DNA from: AG-12 sp027319585
GTDB lineage: Bacteria; Chloroflexota; Dormibacteria; Aeolococcales; Bog-877
Reading direction: 5' to 3'
Length of the DNA: 64,000 nt
Assembly (NCBI GenBank): GCA_027319585.1
Contig: DAHVMY010000002.1
Coordinates: forward strand, 45,334-109,333
Shown: positions 8,062 to 16,740 of the stretch, piece after piece
Numbering within the stretch: position 1 is the stretch's first letter
Layout of the letters: each line of letters starts with the position of its first letter
Notes under the pieces: generated by a model
What the model was told of the DNA's origin: nothing
Databases searched by the model: none
Seen by the model: only the letters and a program-made list of their open reading frames with translations
Program-made: the position numbers and the translations under genes

Positions 8062-8889
8062 CTAATGCTCCAGAGCCAGTCCCCTGGTGATGTGCAGCAC
8101 CCCCACGAAGTTGCGGAACACCTCCAGGGGTGCGGCGCCCCCCACCATCACCTCGGTGTCACCGATTCGGCTGACGTCTCGGATGGCGGTCGCCAGCTCC
8201 GCCAGGTCTGCGTTGCGCATCCTCAGCTTGAGGGTGGGATGCCCCGCGAATTGGGGCGCGCGCATGGAGTCGAGTCCCCGGATGGCGGCGCTGGCGGCAT
8301 CCCGGATCAGCTCTCGTGCCCGCTCGGGGTGCAGATTCTGAGCGGCCATCCGGGTCACTGAACGCTTGACCACCGCTGCTGTCACCCCCAGGCAGATGGC
8401 GGCGGTCTGGGAAGCTGTGTGCTGATCGCCGCTCACCAGAGCGATGGGGACCCGGAAGTGCGCCGCCACCAGGGCGTTGATCCCCGCCTCTCCGACCATG
8501 GTGCCGTCGAGCTCCGCCGCCAGCACCGCTGAGGGATTGTAGGTGTGCGACAGCGTGGACGGGGGGCCGTCCACAGACCCGTGGTAGCCGATGAAGAAGA
8601 TCGCCTGGAAGGTCTCGTCCAAACCCTCCATCATGTAGAGCGGCTTGTGCCTGCCCGATAGGTAATCGGCCCGCCCGTGGATCTGGTCGGGGGCAAGGTT
8701 CTGCATCGCCCCGTGCGAGTCGTTGACCAAGAACTCGGTCGCGCCTGCGGCGGCGGCGCCGTCGATCGCCGCGTTGACCTCCGCCAGCAGCAACCGCCGC
8801 CCCAGTTCGAACTCCGGACCGGGGCCGCACTGCTGCCAGTCGACCACCCCGGCAACGCCCTCCATGTCGCATGAGATGTAGACCTTCAC
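8062..8889 (-). CDS. dppA: DppA-type D-aminopeptidase (M55)
   Basis: A 275-residue zinc aminopeptidase. The family releases D-amino acids such as D-Ala from short peptides in a self-compartmentalised decamer. Expected metal ligands are present: D8 and E10 in ISCDMEGVAGV, H59 in NDSHG, H103 in GYHGS and E134. H115 in SHTYNPS matches the proposed nucleophile. The start is a GTG at 8889 behind GGAGG; it places the first strand (VKVYISCDMEG) at the N-terminus as in DppA. It follows the aldo/keto reductase gene by 31 bp and is probably the last gene of a four-gene operon starting with an FAH-type hydrolase at 11443. Confidence 0.9.
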   Translation of the reverse strand: MKVYISCDMEGVAGVVDWQQCGPGPEFELGRRLLLAEVNAAIDGAAAAGATEFLVNDSHGAMQNLAPDQIHGRADYLSGRHKPLYMMEGLDETFQAIFFIGYHGSVDGPPSTLSHTYNPSAVLAAELDGTMVGEAGINALVAAHFRVPIALVSGDQHTASQTAAICLGVTAAVVKRSVTRMAAQNLHPERARELIRDAASAAIRGLDSMRAPQFAGHPTLKLRMRNADLAELATAIRDVSRIGDTEVMVGGAAPLEVFRNFVGVLHITRGLALEH

Positions 8890-8920
8890 GAGTAGCCTCC
8901 AGGTGCGCGGTTGTCGAGTG

Positions 8921-9883
8921 TCATGGGCGCGGACTCCGGCGGGTGATCCGGTCGAGCTCGACCCAGTCCTCGGCGCTGGCGACCCAGCTGGCCGCTGCGA
9001 CATTGGCGGCGACCTGCTCTTCGCTCATCGCTCCTGCGATGACCGAAGAGACCGCGGCCCGACCCAGCAGAGCGCCGATCGCGACCTGCAACAGCGTGAT
9101 CTCCCGCTCCCGCGCGAAGGCCTGCAGCGCCTCCAGCACATCGAACTTGGCCTGATCGGCAAGACTGGCGGCGTTGGCCCCTGACGAGAGCCTGGTCCCC
9201 GGCGGCGCCGGTTCCCCGCGTCGGTACTTGCCGGTCAGCAGGCCGCTCGCGAGCGGGAAGTAGGGCAACAGGCCGATTCCCAGATGCTCGATCGCGGGCA
9301 ACACCTCGCGCTCGATCCCGCGCTCCAGCAGGCTGTACTCGTCCTGCGAGGAGGTGATCTCGGTGAGGCCGCGGCTGCGTGCGGTCCACTGCGCATCGAC
9401 CAGCTGCCAGCCGGCGAAATTGGACACTCCCAACCAGCGCACCTTGCCCTCTTTGACCAATTCGTGAAGCGCCCCCAGGGTCTCCGCGATCGGAGTGTTG
9501 GGGTCCGGCTCGTGCATCTGGTAGAGGTCGATGTGGTCCACCCCCAGCCGCCCCAGGCTGCCCTCCACCGCCTTCCGGATGTACTCCGGAGAGCCGCGCC
9601 GGTCCGAGGGCTCCAGCCCCTCCTTGAACATGCCGAACTTGGTGGCGATGAGTACCAGATCGCGGCGGCCCCGAAGCGCCGCTCCCAGGTAGCGCTCGCT
9701 CTCCCCGCCGCCATAAATGTCGGCGGTGTCGAACAGATTGATCCCGTGGTCCAGCGCCGCGTCGACCACCGCTCGGGCGCCGGCCTGGTCGAGTCTGCGG
9801 CCGAAGTTGTTGGTGCCGACTCCGATCTCGGAGACCTCCGGTCCGAGCGGACCCAGCCGCCGCCTGCGCAACTGACTGCTCAC
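8921..9883 (-). CDS. Aldo/keto reductase
   Basis: A 320-residue NADPH-dependent oxidoreductase with a TIM-barrel fold. The catalytic tetrad is intact: D52 and Y57 (FDTADIYG), K82 (ATKFG) and H124 (YQMHEPDP). The cofactor region GVSNFAGWQL and the late SVIAGAMSEEQV segment match the AKR family. Start chosen at GTG 9883 behind GGGAG; longer forms would add a low-complexity Arg/Gly leader. It lies between a MarR gene and dppA on the same strand, so it is likely under that MarR. Substrate unknown; the subgroup (K-channel/AKR11-13-like) acts on aldehydes or sugars. Confidence 0.9.
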   Translation of the reverse strand: MSSQLRRRRLGPLGPEVSEIGVGTNNFGRRLDQAGARAVVDAALDHGINLFDTADIYGGGESERYLGAALRGRRDLVLIATKFGMFKEGLEPSDRRGSPEYIRKAVEGSLGRLGVDHIDLYQMHEPDPNTPIAETLGALHELVKEGKVRWLGVSNFAGWQLVDAQWTARSRGLTEITSSQDEYSLLERGIEREVLPAIEHLGIGLLPYFPLASGLLTGKYRRGEPAPPGTRLSSGANAASLADQAKFDVLEALQAFAREREITLLQVAIGALLGRAAVSSVIAGAMSEEQVAANVAAASWVASAEDWVELDRITRRSPRP

Positions 9884-9998
9884 AAATCTGCTCCCTGCTC
9901 CCACCATGGCGACGGCCGACCGCCGGCCCGTGCCCTTCCCCATGATGCCAGGGCGACGCGTACCGGCCGGCAAGCGGACGACTCAGCGATGGAGTCGA

Positions 9999-10475
9999 TC
10001 AGCCCCGCGGGTCCTTGCCGTTCCCCTCCGGCGCGCCCCTGATCCCGGCGACCAGTTTGTCCAGTCGATCCGCGAGCACGGTCATGTCCTCGTCGCTCAG
10101 GTAGCGGGCGAAGTCCTCCTCCACCGCGACCTGCAGGGCCGCCAGCAGCTCCCACATGAGCTCCCGCCCGGCCGGGGTCGCCTCCACCCAGATGAGGCGC
10201 CGGTCCCTGGTGGAAGCCCGTCGTGCGACCAGCAGCCGCTTCTCGAGGCGGTCGACGATGCGGCTCACCCCGCTCTTGCTGAAGCAGGTGGCATGGGCCA
10301 GCTCCAGCATCCCCATACGACCGCCGGCGGCTGCCCCGAGCCGCACCACCACCTCCGCCTCGGAGAGGGAGAGTCCGGTCGCCAGTTCCAGCCGCCGACT
10401 CAAGGAGACCTCCAGCAGCCGGTGCGCCTGGAGCAGGCTCAGGGTGGCGGCAACCGGGGAGAGGCCCTCATCCAT
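9999..10475 (-). CDS. MarR-family transcriptional regulator
   Basis: A 158-residue protein with the full MarR fold: a dimerisation helix (ATLSLLQAHRLLEVSLSRRL), a winged helix with recognition helix KSGVSRIVDRLEKR, a wing ASTRDRRLIWVEAT and a C-terminal helix. Start ATG 10475 gives the usual MarR length. It sits inside a same-strand run between the FAH-type gene (89 bp upstream) and the aldo/keto reductase (115 bp downstream), so it probably controls that run. Its recognition helix is nearly the same as that of the MarR at 19.5-20.2 kb (SGLSRIVDRLERR), suggesting paralogues. Confidence 0.87.
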   Translation of the reverse strand: MDEGLSPVAATLSLLQAHRLLEVSLSRRLELATGLSLSEAEVVVRLGAAAGGRMGMLELAHATCFSKSGVSRIVDRLEKRLLVARRASTRDRRLIWVEATPAGRELMWELLAALQVAVEEDFARYLSDEDMTVLADRLDKLVAGIRGAPEGNGKDPRG

Positions 10476-10564
10476 GATGGGTTCCCGGAAGCGGCGGCAA
10501 TCCCCCTGGCTGGGGCGCCACCTCACCCGGAGTCGGGCCGCATCCGGCGGACTGACCCGCGCCC

Positions 10565-11443
10565 TCAGCCCTGCACGACCGGGTTGGTGAGCCGACCAAT
10601 CCCCTCCACCTCCACCTCGATCCGATCGCCCGGTCGCAGAAAGCGCGGCGGCTGGCGCTTGTATCCGACCCCCGAGGGGGTGCCGGTGGCGATGACGTCG
10701 CCGCACTCCAGCGTTATTCCCGACGAGATGAAGCTGATCGCCTCCGCCACCGAGAACAGCATCGCGGCGGTGCTCCCGACCTGCACCGCCTCCCCGTTTA
10801 AGTAGGTTCTGAGCGTTAGCTGCTGGGGGTCCGCCACATCCGCGGCCAGGGTGAGACCCGGACCCATCGGACAGAAGGTGTCCAGCGCCTTGCCCATGGT
10901 GTACTGCCCGGTCTGGAACTGCAGGTCCCTGGCGCTGACGTCGTTCATAGGCGCGTAGCCCCCCACGAACTTGAGCGCATCCTGCTCTCCCACCCGGTGG
11001 CAGCGCCTTCCGATCACCACCGCCAGCTCACCTTCGTAGTCCACCTGCCGGCTGATCCCCGGCAGGTGGATCGGCTCGCCGTTGCCCACCAGAGCGTTGC
11101 GAAACTTGGCGAACAGGTTGGGAACCTTGGGCCGCTCGCTGGCCATCTCGGCAACGTGTTCGGCATAGTTCTGGCCGAGACAGATGATCTTGTCCGGATC
11201 AGGCACCGGGGGGCCGAGCCGGACATCCTCGAGGCGGAGAACCGGAGGCTCCCGGTTTCCAAGCCGGCCCCTGGCTTCCAGGACGAGATGCTGGATGACG
11301 TCCGGCCCCAGCTCCAGAAGGCGCCGCACCGTGGGCGCCTCGAGCCCGCGGGCCCTGCTCAGCTCCGTGGCCTCGACCAGCAGCCCTTCTTCCTCGAAAC
11401 CCGCCACCAACCGGTCGTCCTTACGGAAGCTGACCAACCTCAC
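10565..11443 (-). CDS. Fumarylacetoacetate hydrolase-family protein
   Basis: A 292-residue metal-dependent enzyme of the FAH superfamily, whose members hydrolyse, hydrate or decarboxylate 2-oxo acids in aromatic and sugar-acid breakdown. Residues 1-70 form the small N-terminal domain. The catalytic domain has IICLGQNYAEHVAEM, the acidic metal site in VDYEGELAVVIG (E137, E139), NDVSARDLQFQ (D168) and the closing TGTPSGVGYKRQP. GTG start at 11443 follows a strong GGGAGGA. It is probably the promoter-proximal gene of the FAH-MarR-aldo/keto reductase-DppA run. The exact substrate is unknown. Confidence 0.9.
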   Translation of the reverse strand: MRLVSFRKDDRLVAGFEEEGLLVEATELSRARGLEAPTVRRLLELGPDVIQHLVLEARGRLGNREPPVLRLEDVRLGPPVPDPDKIICLGQNYAEHVAEMASERPKVPNLFAKFRNALVGNGEPIHLPGISRQVDYEGELAVVIGRRCHRVGEQDALKFVGGYAPMNDVSARDLQFQTGQYTMGKALDTFCPMGPGLTLAADVADPQQLTLRTYLNGEAVQVGSTAAMLFSVAEAISFISSGITLECGDVIATGTPSGVGYKRQPPRFLRPGDRIEVEVEGIGRLTNPVVQG

Positions 11444-12075
11444 CGGGATCCTCCCAATCGACCACCGCCCTGCCGATCCCCCGCGCGGCTCTCTGCTCCT
11501 GCGGGCTCAGGCTTGCGTCGGCAGGAGCCAGCCCTACCATGATCCCGCAGTCGCCGGTGGGAGCGGGGGTCACGCGGCCACGAGTTTGTTCCCGGGCAGC
11601 TGAAACACGGTCATCGTCATCGTGAGAACAGTGGCCGACCCAGGCTGCGATGCCTTCGTCCACGCCTGGTTCCTCATCCGAGCAGCATTCGGCTACGGCG
11701 CTGACCTGAAGTCTCACGACTCCCAGTCTCGGCACGTCCGCCCCGGATTCCTGGGGGAAGGTGGACACCGACTCTTGCCCCCGCTGGGGTCAGGATGCGG
11801 CGACGGGCTTGGGCCCGAGGACCGGAGACAATCCAAGAGCGCACCGGGTCGGGCAGATCCCCGGGACAGACCACAGGGCAGTGCTCCCGAGGCGCCGGGA
11901 ATCAGGGCAGCGCGCCCACCGGTTTGACCCCCGCGCCGCCCCACCAGTAAGCTACATGCCAGTTGAGCGGCGATGGGGCTCGCCGCGGCATCCGTGCCGA
12001 GACGCTCCGTGCTGGAGCTAATGGCCCCTGGCTTCGGTTGATTTTCGTGTCTGAAGGAGCTAGGGCCAGCTTGGA
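11444..12075. other. Divergent intergenic region, no gene recognised
   Basis: This 630-bp spacer separates the leftward FAH-type operon from the rightward Ehr operon and must carry both promoters. I see no clear -35/-10 pair, riboswitch or strong hairpin. Open frames exist on both strands but have no recognisable domain and no ribosome-binding site. Confidence 0.5.
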
Positions 12076-13047
12076 GTGGCGTTCGGACCGGTGCGCCCCG
12101 TGGTAGCCGCCGCCGTTGGACAGGTGGTAGCTGTCCTGGTGGTGCTGATGCTCTCGCCCCTGCTGCGAGGGGTGATCGAGAACCTCAAGGCGAAGGTGCA
12201 GTCGCGCCAGGGCTCGCCGTGGCTACAGCCCTATTTCGATCTCTGGAAGCACCTGCACAAGCAGCGCAGTCGCACGGTGCACAGTTCGACCGTCTCCACG
12301 GTCGCGCCGTACGTGGTCTTCGCCACTCCGATCGCGTTTGCGATCCTGATCCCGGTGCTGACCGCGGCACCTCTCAGTTGGGCCTTCATGGCCGACATGG
12401 TCGGAAGCGGGTTCGTCATCGGCATCGGCGGTTTCTTCACCAACCTCGCCGCCATGGACGGCGGGAGTCCCTACGGTGGACTCGGAAGCAGCCGGTCCCG
12501 GTTCGTGTCAACGCTTGCCGAACCGACATTCATCGTGGTTTTCTTCGCCGTCGGTTTCATTTCCGGAGGCACGGTGCCGTTCGTGGTCAACAACGCGCTC
12601 TTCACCAGCGCTGCCCGCGTGGTGCCCAGCCACGCGCTGGTGGCCGCAGCGTTCCTGATGGTGATCTTGGCGGAGGCGGGGCGGCTCCCCATCGACAACC
12701 CCAATAGCTCGCAGGAGCTGTCGATGATCGAAGGCTCCCGCCTCTACGAGTTCTCCGGGCCTGATCTGGCGCTCTTTGAGTGGGGCGGCCACATGAAGTT
12801 GTTTGTTCTGCTCATCGTCTGGCTCAATGTGCTGGTCCTACCGCTGGGTCTGGCGCAGGCCATCACGGTGCCCGCGTTCCTGGTGGCGATTGCGTCTCTG
12901 ATGGGAAAGATGCTGGCCGCGGCCGTCCTGGTGGTGGGAATCGAGTCGGCTTTGGCCAAGATCCGCATCATGCGCGTGCCTGAGTACCTGGGAGGCAGTT
13001 TCGTGCTCGCCTTTCTGGGCCTGGCCCTCTACACGGTGGGACATTGA
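12076..13047 (+). CDS. Ehr/Hyf-type complex subunit, NuoH/HyfC-like membrane anchor
   Basis: A 323-residue membrane protein of the complex I subunit 1 family, with about eight hydrophobic segments. Diagnostic stretches are QPYFDLWKHLHKQRSRTVHS after the first helix, FTNLAAMDGGSPYGGLGSSR, and AEAGRLPIDNPNSSQELSM, the equivalent of the quinone/ferredoxin-side loop of HyfC, HycD and NuoH. It would join the peripheral arm to the ion-pumping membrane arm. First gene of the operon; GTG start at 12076, with other in-frame GTGs at 12091 and 12100. Its stop overlaps the next gene by 4 bp (TTGA). Confidence 0.88.
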   Translation: MAFGPVRPVVAAAVGQVVAVLVVLMLSPLLRGVIENLKAKVQSRQGSPWLQPYFDLWKHLHKQRSRTVHSSTVSTVAPYVVFATPIAFAILIPVLTAAPLSWAFMADMVGSGFVIGIGGFFTNLAAMDGGSPYGGLGSSRSRFVSTLAEPTFIVVFFAVGFISGGTVPFVVNNALFTSAARVVPSHALVAAAFLMVILAEAGRLPIDNPNSSQELSMIEGSRLYEFSGPDLALFEWGGHMKLFVLLIVWLNVLVLPLGLAQAITVPAFLVAIASLMGKMLAAAVLVVGIESALAKIRIMRVPEYLGGSFVLAFLGLALYTVGH

Positions 13048-13712
13048 CGGCACTGAGTGCGATGCCCCGGCTGCTTGAGGTGATCCTGTCGGCGCTCCTC
13101 CTGCTGGTCACCTACTGGTTCATCGTGACGCGGCGGCTCAGCACCGCGGTGGCCGCCTACGCGGTCCAGTCGTGGCTCCTGGGGCTCGCGGCTCTGATCC
13201 TTTACTGGGACACCCGCCTACTGGGACTGCTGGTCTTCGGACTGCTGATCATCGTCGCCAAGGGGATCCTGATCCCGAGCCTCTTCCGGCGCCAGGTAGC
13301 GTTCGCTCTGGTTGCCGGCAGAGAAACCGCCTACTACGTCCGCTTTCCTACTGCGCTGCTGATCGGGACGGCGCTGAGTCTGGTCGGTCTGCTCGCGGCC
13401 ACCGACCTTCCGTTCGTGCCGCAGCTTCTTCCACCTGCGATCGCCGGCATCGCCCTGGCGGTCTTCCTCCTTGGCCTCTTCACAACCATCGCTCGGCGTG
13501 ACGCCATCCTGCAGGTGACCGGGCTACTGGCAGCCGAGAACGGGCTGCTGCTGCTGAGCCTGGTGGTGGCCCCCCAGCTCAGCCTCCTGATCGAGGTGGC
13601 GATTGTGTTGGACGTGCTCATCGCGGTGCTGGTGATGGGCTTCCTGGTGGCCCGCATGCGGGATGCCGGCACCGGGACAGACACCTCCGAGCTCTCCCGG
13701 CTGCGCGGATGA
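13044..13712 (+). CDS. Ehr/Hyf-type complex subunit, HyfE/NuoK-like
   Basis: A 222-residue protein made almost wholly of about seven transmembrane helices, as in HyfE, whose N-terminal half resembles NuoK. The block LLGLLVFGLLIIVAKGILIP matches the conserved Lys-containing helix of HyfE. The TTG start at 13044 overlaps the upstream stop; an ATG at 13062 is the alternative. The 3' end overlaps the next gene by ATGA, so expression is coupled. Probable role: small membrane subunit linking the anchor and the antiporter-like subunits. Confidence 0.82.
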   Translation: MTALSAMPRLLEVILSALLLLVTYWFIVTRRLSTAVAAYAVQSWLLGLAALILYWDTRLLGLLVFGLLIIVAKGILIPSLFRRQVAFALVAGRETAYYVRFPTALLIGTALSLVGLLAATDLPFVPQLLPPAIAGIALAVFLLGLFTTIARRDAILQVTGLLAAENGLLLLSLVVAPQLSLLIEVAIVLDVLIAVLVMGFLVARMRDAGTGTDTSELSRLRG

Positions 13713-15193
13713 CCAACAGCAGTCTCATGTTGGCGGTGCTGGCGGTTCCCCTGCTGGGGGGACTTGCCAGCCTGCTGGCCCTCAGCGACCGGACCCGCTT
13801 CCTCCTGGTGGTCCCGACTGGGGTGGCCACCCTGGCGCTGGGCCTCACCCTGATCGCTCGGGTTGTCCAATCCGGCCCGGTGGCCGGGCTGAACCAGTGG
13901 CTCTACGTCGATGACCTTGATGCCGTGGTGCTGCTGGTGGTCGTGGTGGTGGCCGCGCTGGCGGGAGCCTACTCCGTGGCCTATTTCCGCAGCCCCGCCC
14001 AGGCCCACGCTATGCGGCCCGGCGAGATCCGCAAGTATTTCAGCCTCTTCCACTTCTTCACCTTCACCATGGTCCTGGCGACTGTGGCGGGGAACCTGAT
14101 CCTGCTCTGGACCGCCGTGACCGCCACCACGTTTGCAGCCGCGCCCTTGGTCGATTTCTATGGCTCCCATGAGCCCCTGGAGGCGGCCTGGAAGTTTCTC
14201 GTGCTCGCGGTCGCAGGCGAACTGATCGCGCTCCTGGGCTTCTTCCTGTTATTCGAAGCTGGGATCGCCGCCCTCGGCGCCAGCTATAACTTCTCGATCC
14301 CGGTGCTGGACCGTGCGGGACCCCATCTCAACGGGGCCTTGGGGGGAATCGGCTTCTTGATGGTGCTGGTGGGCTTCGGAACCAAGGCCGGCCTGGCTCC
14401 GATGCACACCTGGCTGCCCGACGCCCACAGCCAGGCACCCGCTCCCGTCTGCGCCATGCTGTCTGGGGCGGAGTTGAATTGCGCGATGCTGGCCATCATC
14501 AGAGTCCTCGCTTTGGTCACTCCAGCCAGCCCCGCGCACGCCCGCGGCCTGCATGAGGCGCTGCTGGCCTTTGGGCTGCTGTCCATGGTGGTCGGGGTCG
14601 TGTTCCTCATCGCCCAGCGCAACTTCAAGCGCCTGCTGGCGTACTCCTCCGTTGAGCAGATGGGCCTGATCGCGGCCGGCTTTGGCCTGGGGGCTCCCAT
14701 CGCGACGCTGGGGGCGGCACTGCAGATGATCACTCACAGCCTTGCCAAGAGCCTCATGTTCTTCAATTCCGGCAACCTGCTGCTGCGCTTCCGCACCACC
14801 ACGGTGGCGGAGATTTCGGGAGCCATCCGAGTAGCCCCGGCGTCGGCCATCCTGGTGATCACGGGGGCACTGGCGATCGCGGGAGCGCCCCCGTTCGGGC
14901 TCTTCATCTCCGAGTTCGCCATCATTGAGGGGGCCCTGGTACGACATGCCTGGGCGGTGGCAGCGGGGCTCGGGGTGCTGTTGCTGGTCGCATTTTTGGC
15001 CCTCCTGGAACCGTTCAACCGCATGGTGTTCGGCACTGGCAGGGGAGAGCCGGTGCCGGCGCGATCCGAGCTGGGCCTGGCGGTGCTGGTGCCGGGCTAC
15101 CTGCTCCTGGGCGGATTGTTGGTGCTGGGTGTCTGGATTCCCGGTCCGCTGCACTCGCTGCTCGTGGGTGCCAGTCGAGTTGCCATGAGATGA
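13709..15193 (+). CDS. Ehr/Hyf-type complex subunit, antiporter-like HyfF/NuoN-like
   Basis: A 494-residue proton-antiporter-like membrane subunit with about fourteen helices. The central motif is FGTKAGLAPMHTWLPDAHSQ followed by APAPVCAMLSGA, with the conserved broken-helix Lys; the later SLAKSLMFFNSGN carries the second key Lys. These are hallmarks of HyfF and NuoL/M/N-type proton channels. FKRLLAYSSVEQMGL is also typical. It should conduct ions across the membrane, driven by redox chemistry in the peripheral arm. Overlaps of 4 bp with genes on both sides show it belongs to a tightly coupled operon. Confidence 0.9.
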   Translation: MTNSSLMLAVLAVPLLGGLASLLALSDRTRFLLVVPTGVATLALGLTLIARVVQSGPVAGLNQWLYVDDLDAVVLLVVVVVAALAGAYSVAYFRSPAQAHAMRPGEIRKYFSLFHFFTFTMVLATVAGNLILLWTAVTATTFAAAPLVDFYGSHEPLEAAWKFLVLAVAGELIALLGFFLLFEAGIAALGASYNFSIPVLDRAGPHLNGALGGIGFLMVLVGFGTKAGLAPMHTWLPDAHSQAPAPVCAMLSGAELNCAMLAIIRVLALVTPASPAHARGLHEALLAFGLLSMVVGVVFLIAQRNFKRLLAYSSVEQMGLIAAGFGLGAPIATLGAALQMITHSLAKSLMFFNSGNLLLRFRTTTVAEISGAIRVAPASAILVITGALAIAGAPPFGLFISEFAIIEGALVRHAWAVAAGLGVLLLVAFLALLEPFNRMVFGTGRGEPVPARSELGLAVLVPGYLLLGGLLVLGVWIPGPLHSLLVGASRVAMR

Positions 15194-16740
15194 CCGGGTC
15201 TGCAGGCATGATGGCGATCGCCACAGCTGTGGGACTTTCGGCGCACAGCGGAGCCCGCAATGAGTGGGTGGTCGACTGCCCGGCTTCGGAACTGGCCCCG
15301 AGGTTGCGCCGGCTGGTCGAGGAGCTGACTCTGGTCGACCTGTTCGCGACCACCGCCAAGGGATCTCGCCCACGACTCACCGCGGTGCTGGATGCGCCCG
15401 GCGACCCCGCCTGGCTGGTGGTCCACTGCGATCTGCCCGAGGCGGCATTCCCGAGCTTGAGCGCGGTCTCCCATGCCGCTAGCTGGTACGAGCGCGACAT
15501 TCTGGAGATGCACAAGGTGATGCCACAGGGGCATCCCGCCCCCTATCCCCTGCGCCAGGGGAAGTCGGGAGAGCCCGGGCCGAAACGGGCTGGTGGGGCG
15601 GCTGGCGCGGGGGACGACTCGGGGCAGCGGCCCAAGCAGCGCCCAGCCGTGACCGGCCAAGGGGTCTTTGAGCTCCCTTTGGGCCCGGTTCGAAGCGGCC
15701 CCCAGGAATCCCAGGGGTTCAGCTTCTTCTCCGGAGGAGAGGACATCGTCGTCACCGACATCACCCTGGGTTTCAAATTCCGGAGTGTCGAGCGAATCGC
15801 CGAAGGTCGCGCTCCGGCCGACGTCATCTTGCTCGCGGAGCGGATTGCGGCGTCGTCCTGCTTCGCCAACGCCCTGGCATTCTCGAGAGCGGTGGAGCGG
15901 GTGATTGGGGCCGAGGTCACCCCGTCGGAGCAGTTCACCCGCACTCTCCTGGCCGAACTGGAGCGGGCCTACAACCATCTGGGAGTGATCGGGCGGCTGG
16001 CCGAGGCGACTGGTCTGCAGGTCGCCGCCGCCCAATTCAGCCTGATGAGAGAGCGGGCTCTACGCGCCTCCGGACGGCTCACCGGGCACCGCTACCTTCG
16101 AGGCGCGCTGCGGATTGGAGGTACCGAAGTGGTGCCACCGGAGGGGGACCGGGTTTGGCTGCGCTCCGAGGTCGAGGCGTGGCGGAGCCAAGCCCTCCGC
16201 CTGCGTCACCTGCTTGAAGGGACCTCCACCTTCGTCGACAGGCTCGACACCACCGCGTACTTGGATCCCGGCTATGCCGCCGAACACAACCTGGTGGGTC
16301 CGGTGGGGCGGGCCAGTGGGATCGACAGCGACCTGCGCCGCGACCATCCCTACGGCGCCTATTCAGCAGTGGAGTTCGTAGTTCCGCTGCTGTCCCTGGG
16401 CGATGCCAAGGCCCGTTACACCGTCCACGTGATGGAGCTGGAGCAAACGCTGGGAGTGCTGCTCCAGCTGCTCGACCGCTGGCCCCACGCGCAGCCACCG
16501 GCTCCGCTTCCCAAACTGCGTTCTGGCTCCGCGCTGGGGTGGGCGGAGGCTCCCGGAGGGGCAACTGTCCACCTCGTGACCCTGGACGAGGGCGGGCGCG
16601 TCGCGAGGTGGCGGGCCCGTCCGCCTGCAGTCGTGAACTGGCACCCATTCGCGCACGCGTGCGCGAGCGGCAACAACCTCACCGATTTCCCGGTCATCGA
16701 AGCGAGCTTCGGGCTCGCGAGTGCGGAGTTCGATAGATGA
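15190..16740 (+). CDS. Ehr large subunit: NuoC-NuoD/HyfG-like fusion without NiFe ligands
   Basis: A 516-residue fusion: residues 25-125 are the 30-kDa (NuoC) part (WYERDILEMHKV...GHP), 160-516 the 49-kDa/NiFe large-subunit part. In NiFe hydrogenases four Cys hold the metals, in ERxCxxC and DPCxxC. Here the first site reads ERIAASSC, putting A220 and S223 where the Cys pair belongs. The C-terminal site reads SFGLASAEFDR, putting A510 and E513 there. All four ligands are gone, so this cannot be a hydrogenase. Yet the fold and the C-terminal DR end remain, as in complex I. This is the pattern of the Ehr (energy-converting hydrogenase-related) family. What replaces hydrogen as substrate is unknown. 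Confidence 0.88.
   Translation: MTGSAGMMAIATAVGLSAHSGARNEWVVDCPASELAPRLRRLVEELTLVDLFATTAKGSRPRLTAVLDAPGDPAWLVVHCDLPEAAFPSLSAVSHAASWYERDILEMHKVMPQGHPAPYPLRQGKSGEPGPKRAGGAAGAGDDSGQRPKQRPAVTGQGVFELPLGPVRSGPQESQGFSFFSGGEDIVVTDITLGFKFRSVERIAEGRAPADVILLAERIAASSCFANALAFSRAVERVIGAEVTPSEQFTRTLLAELERAYNHLGVIGRLAEATGLQVAAAQFSLMRERALRASGRLTGHRYLRGALRIGGTEVVPPEGDRVWLRSEVEAWRSQALRLRHLLEGTSTFVDRLDTTAYLDPGYAAEHNLVGPVGRASGIDSDLRRDHPYGAYSAVEFVVPLLSLGDAKARYTVHVMELEQTLGVLLQLLDRWPHAQPPAPLPKLRSGSALGWAEAPGGATVHLVTLDEGGRVARWRARPPAVVNWHPFAHACASGNNLTDFPVIEASFGLASAEFDR

Noticed and set aside
11421..11768. Leftward 115-codon open frame before the FAH-type gene
   Set aside because: No recognisable domain or ribosome-binding site; it overlaps the start of a well-supported gene.
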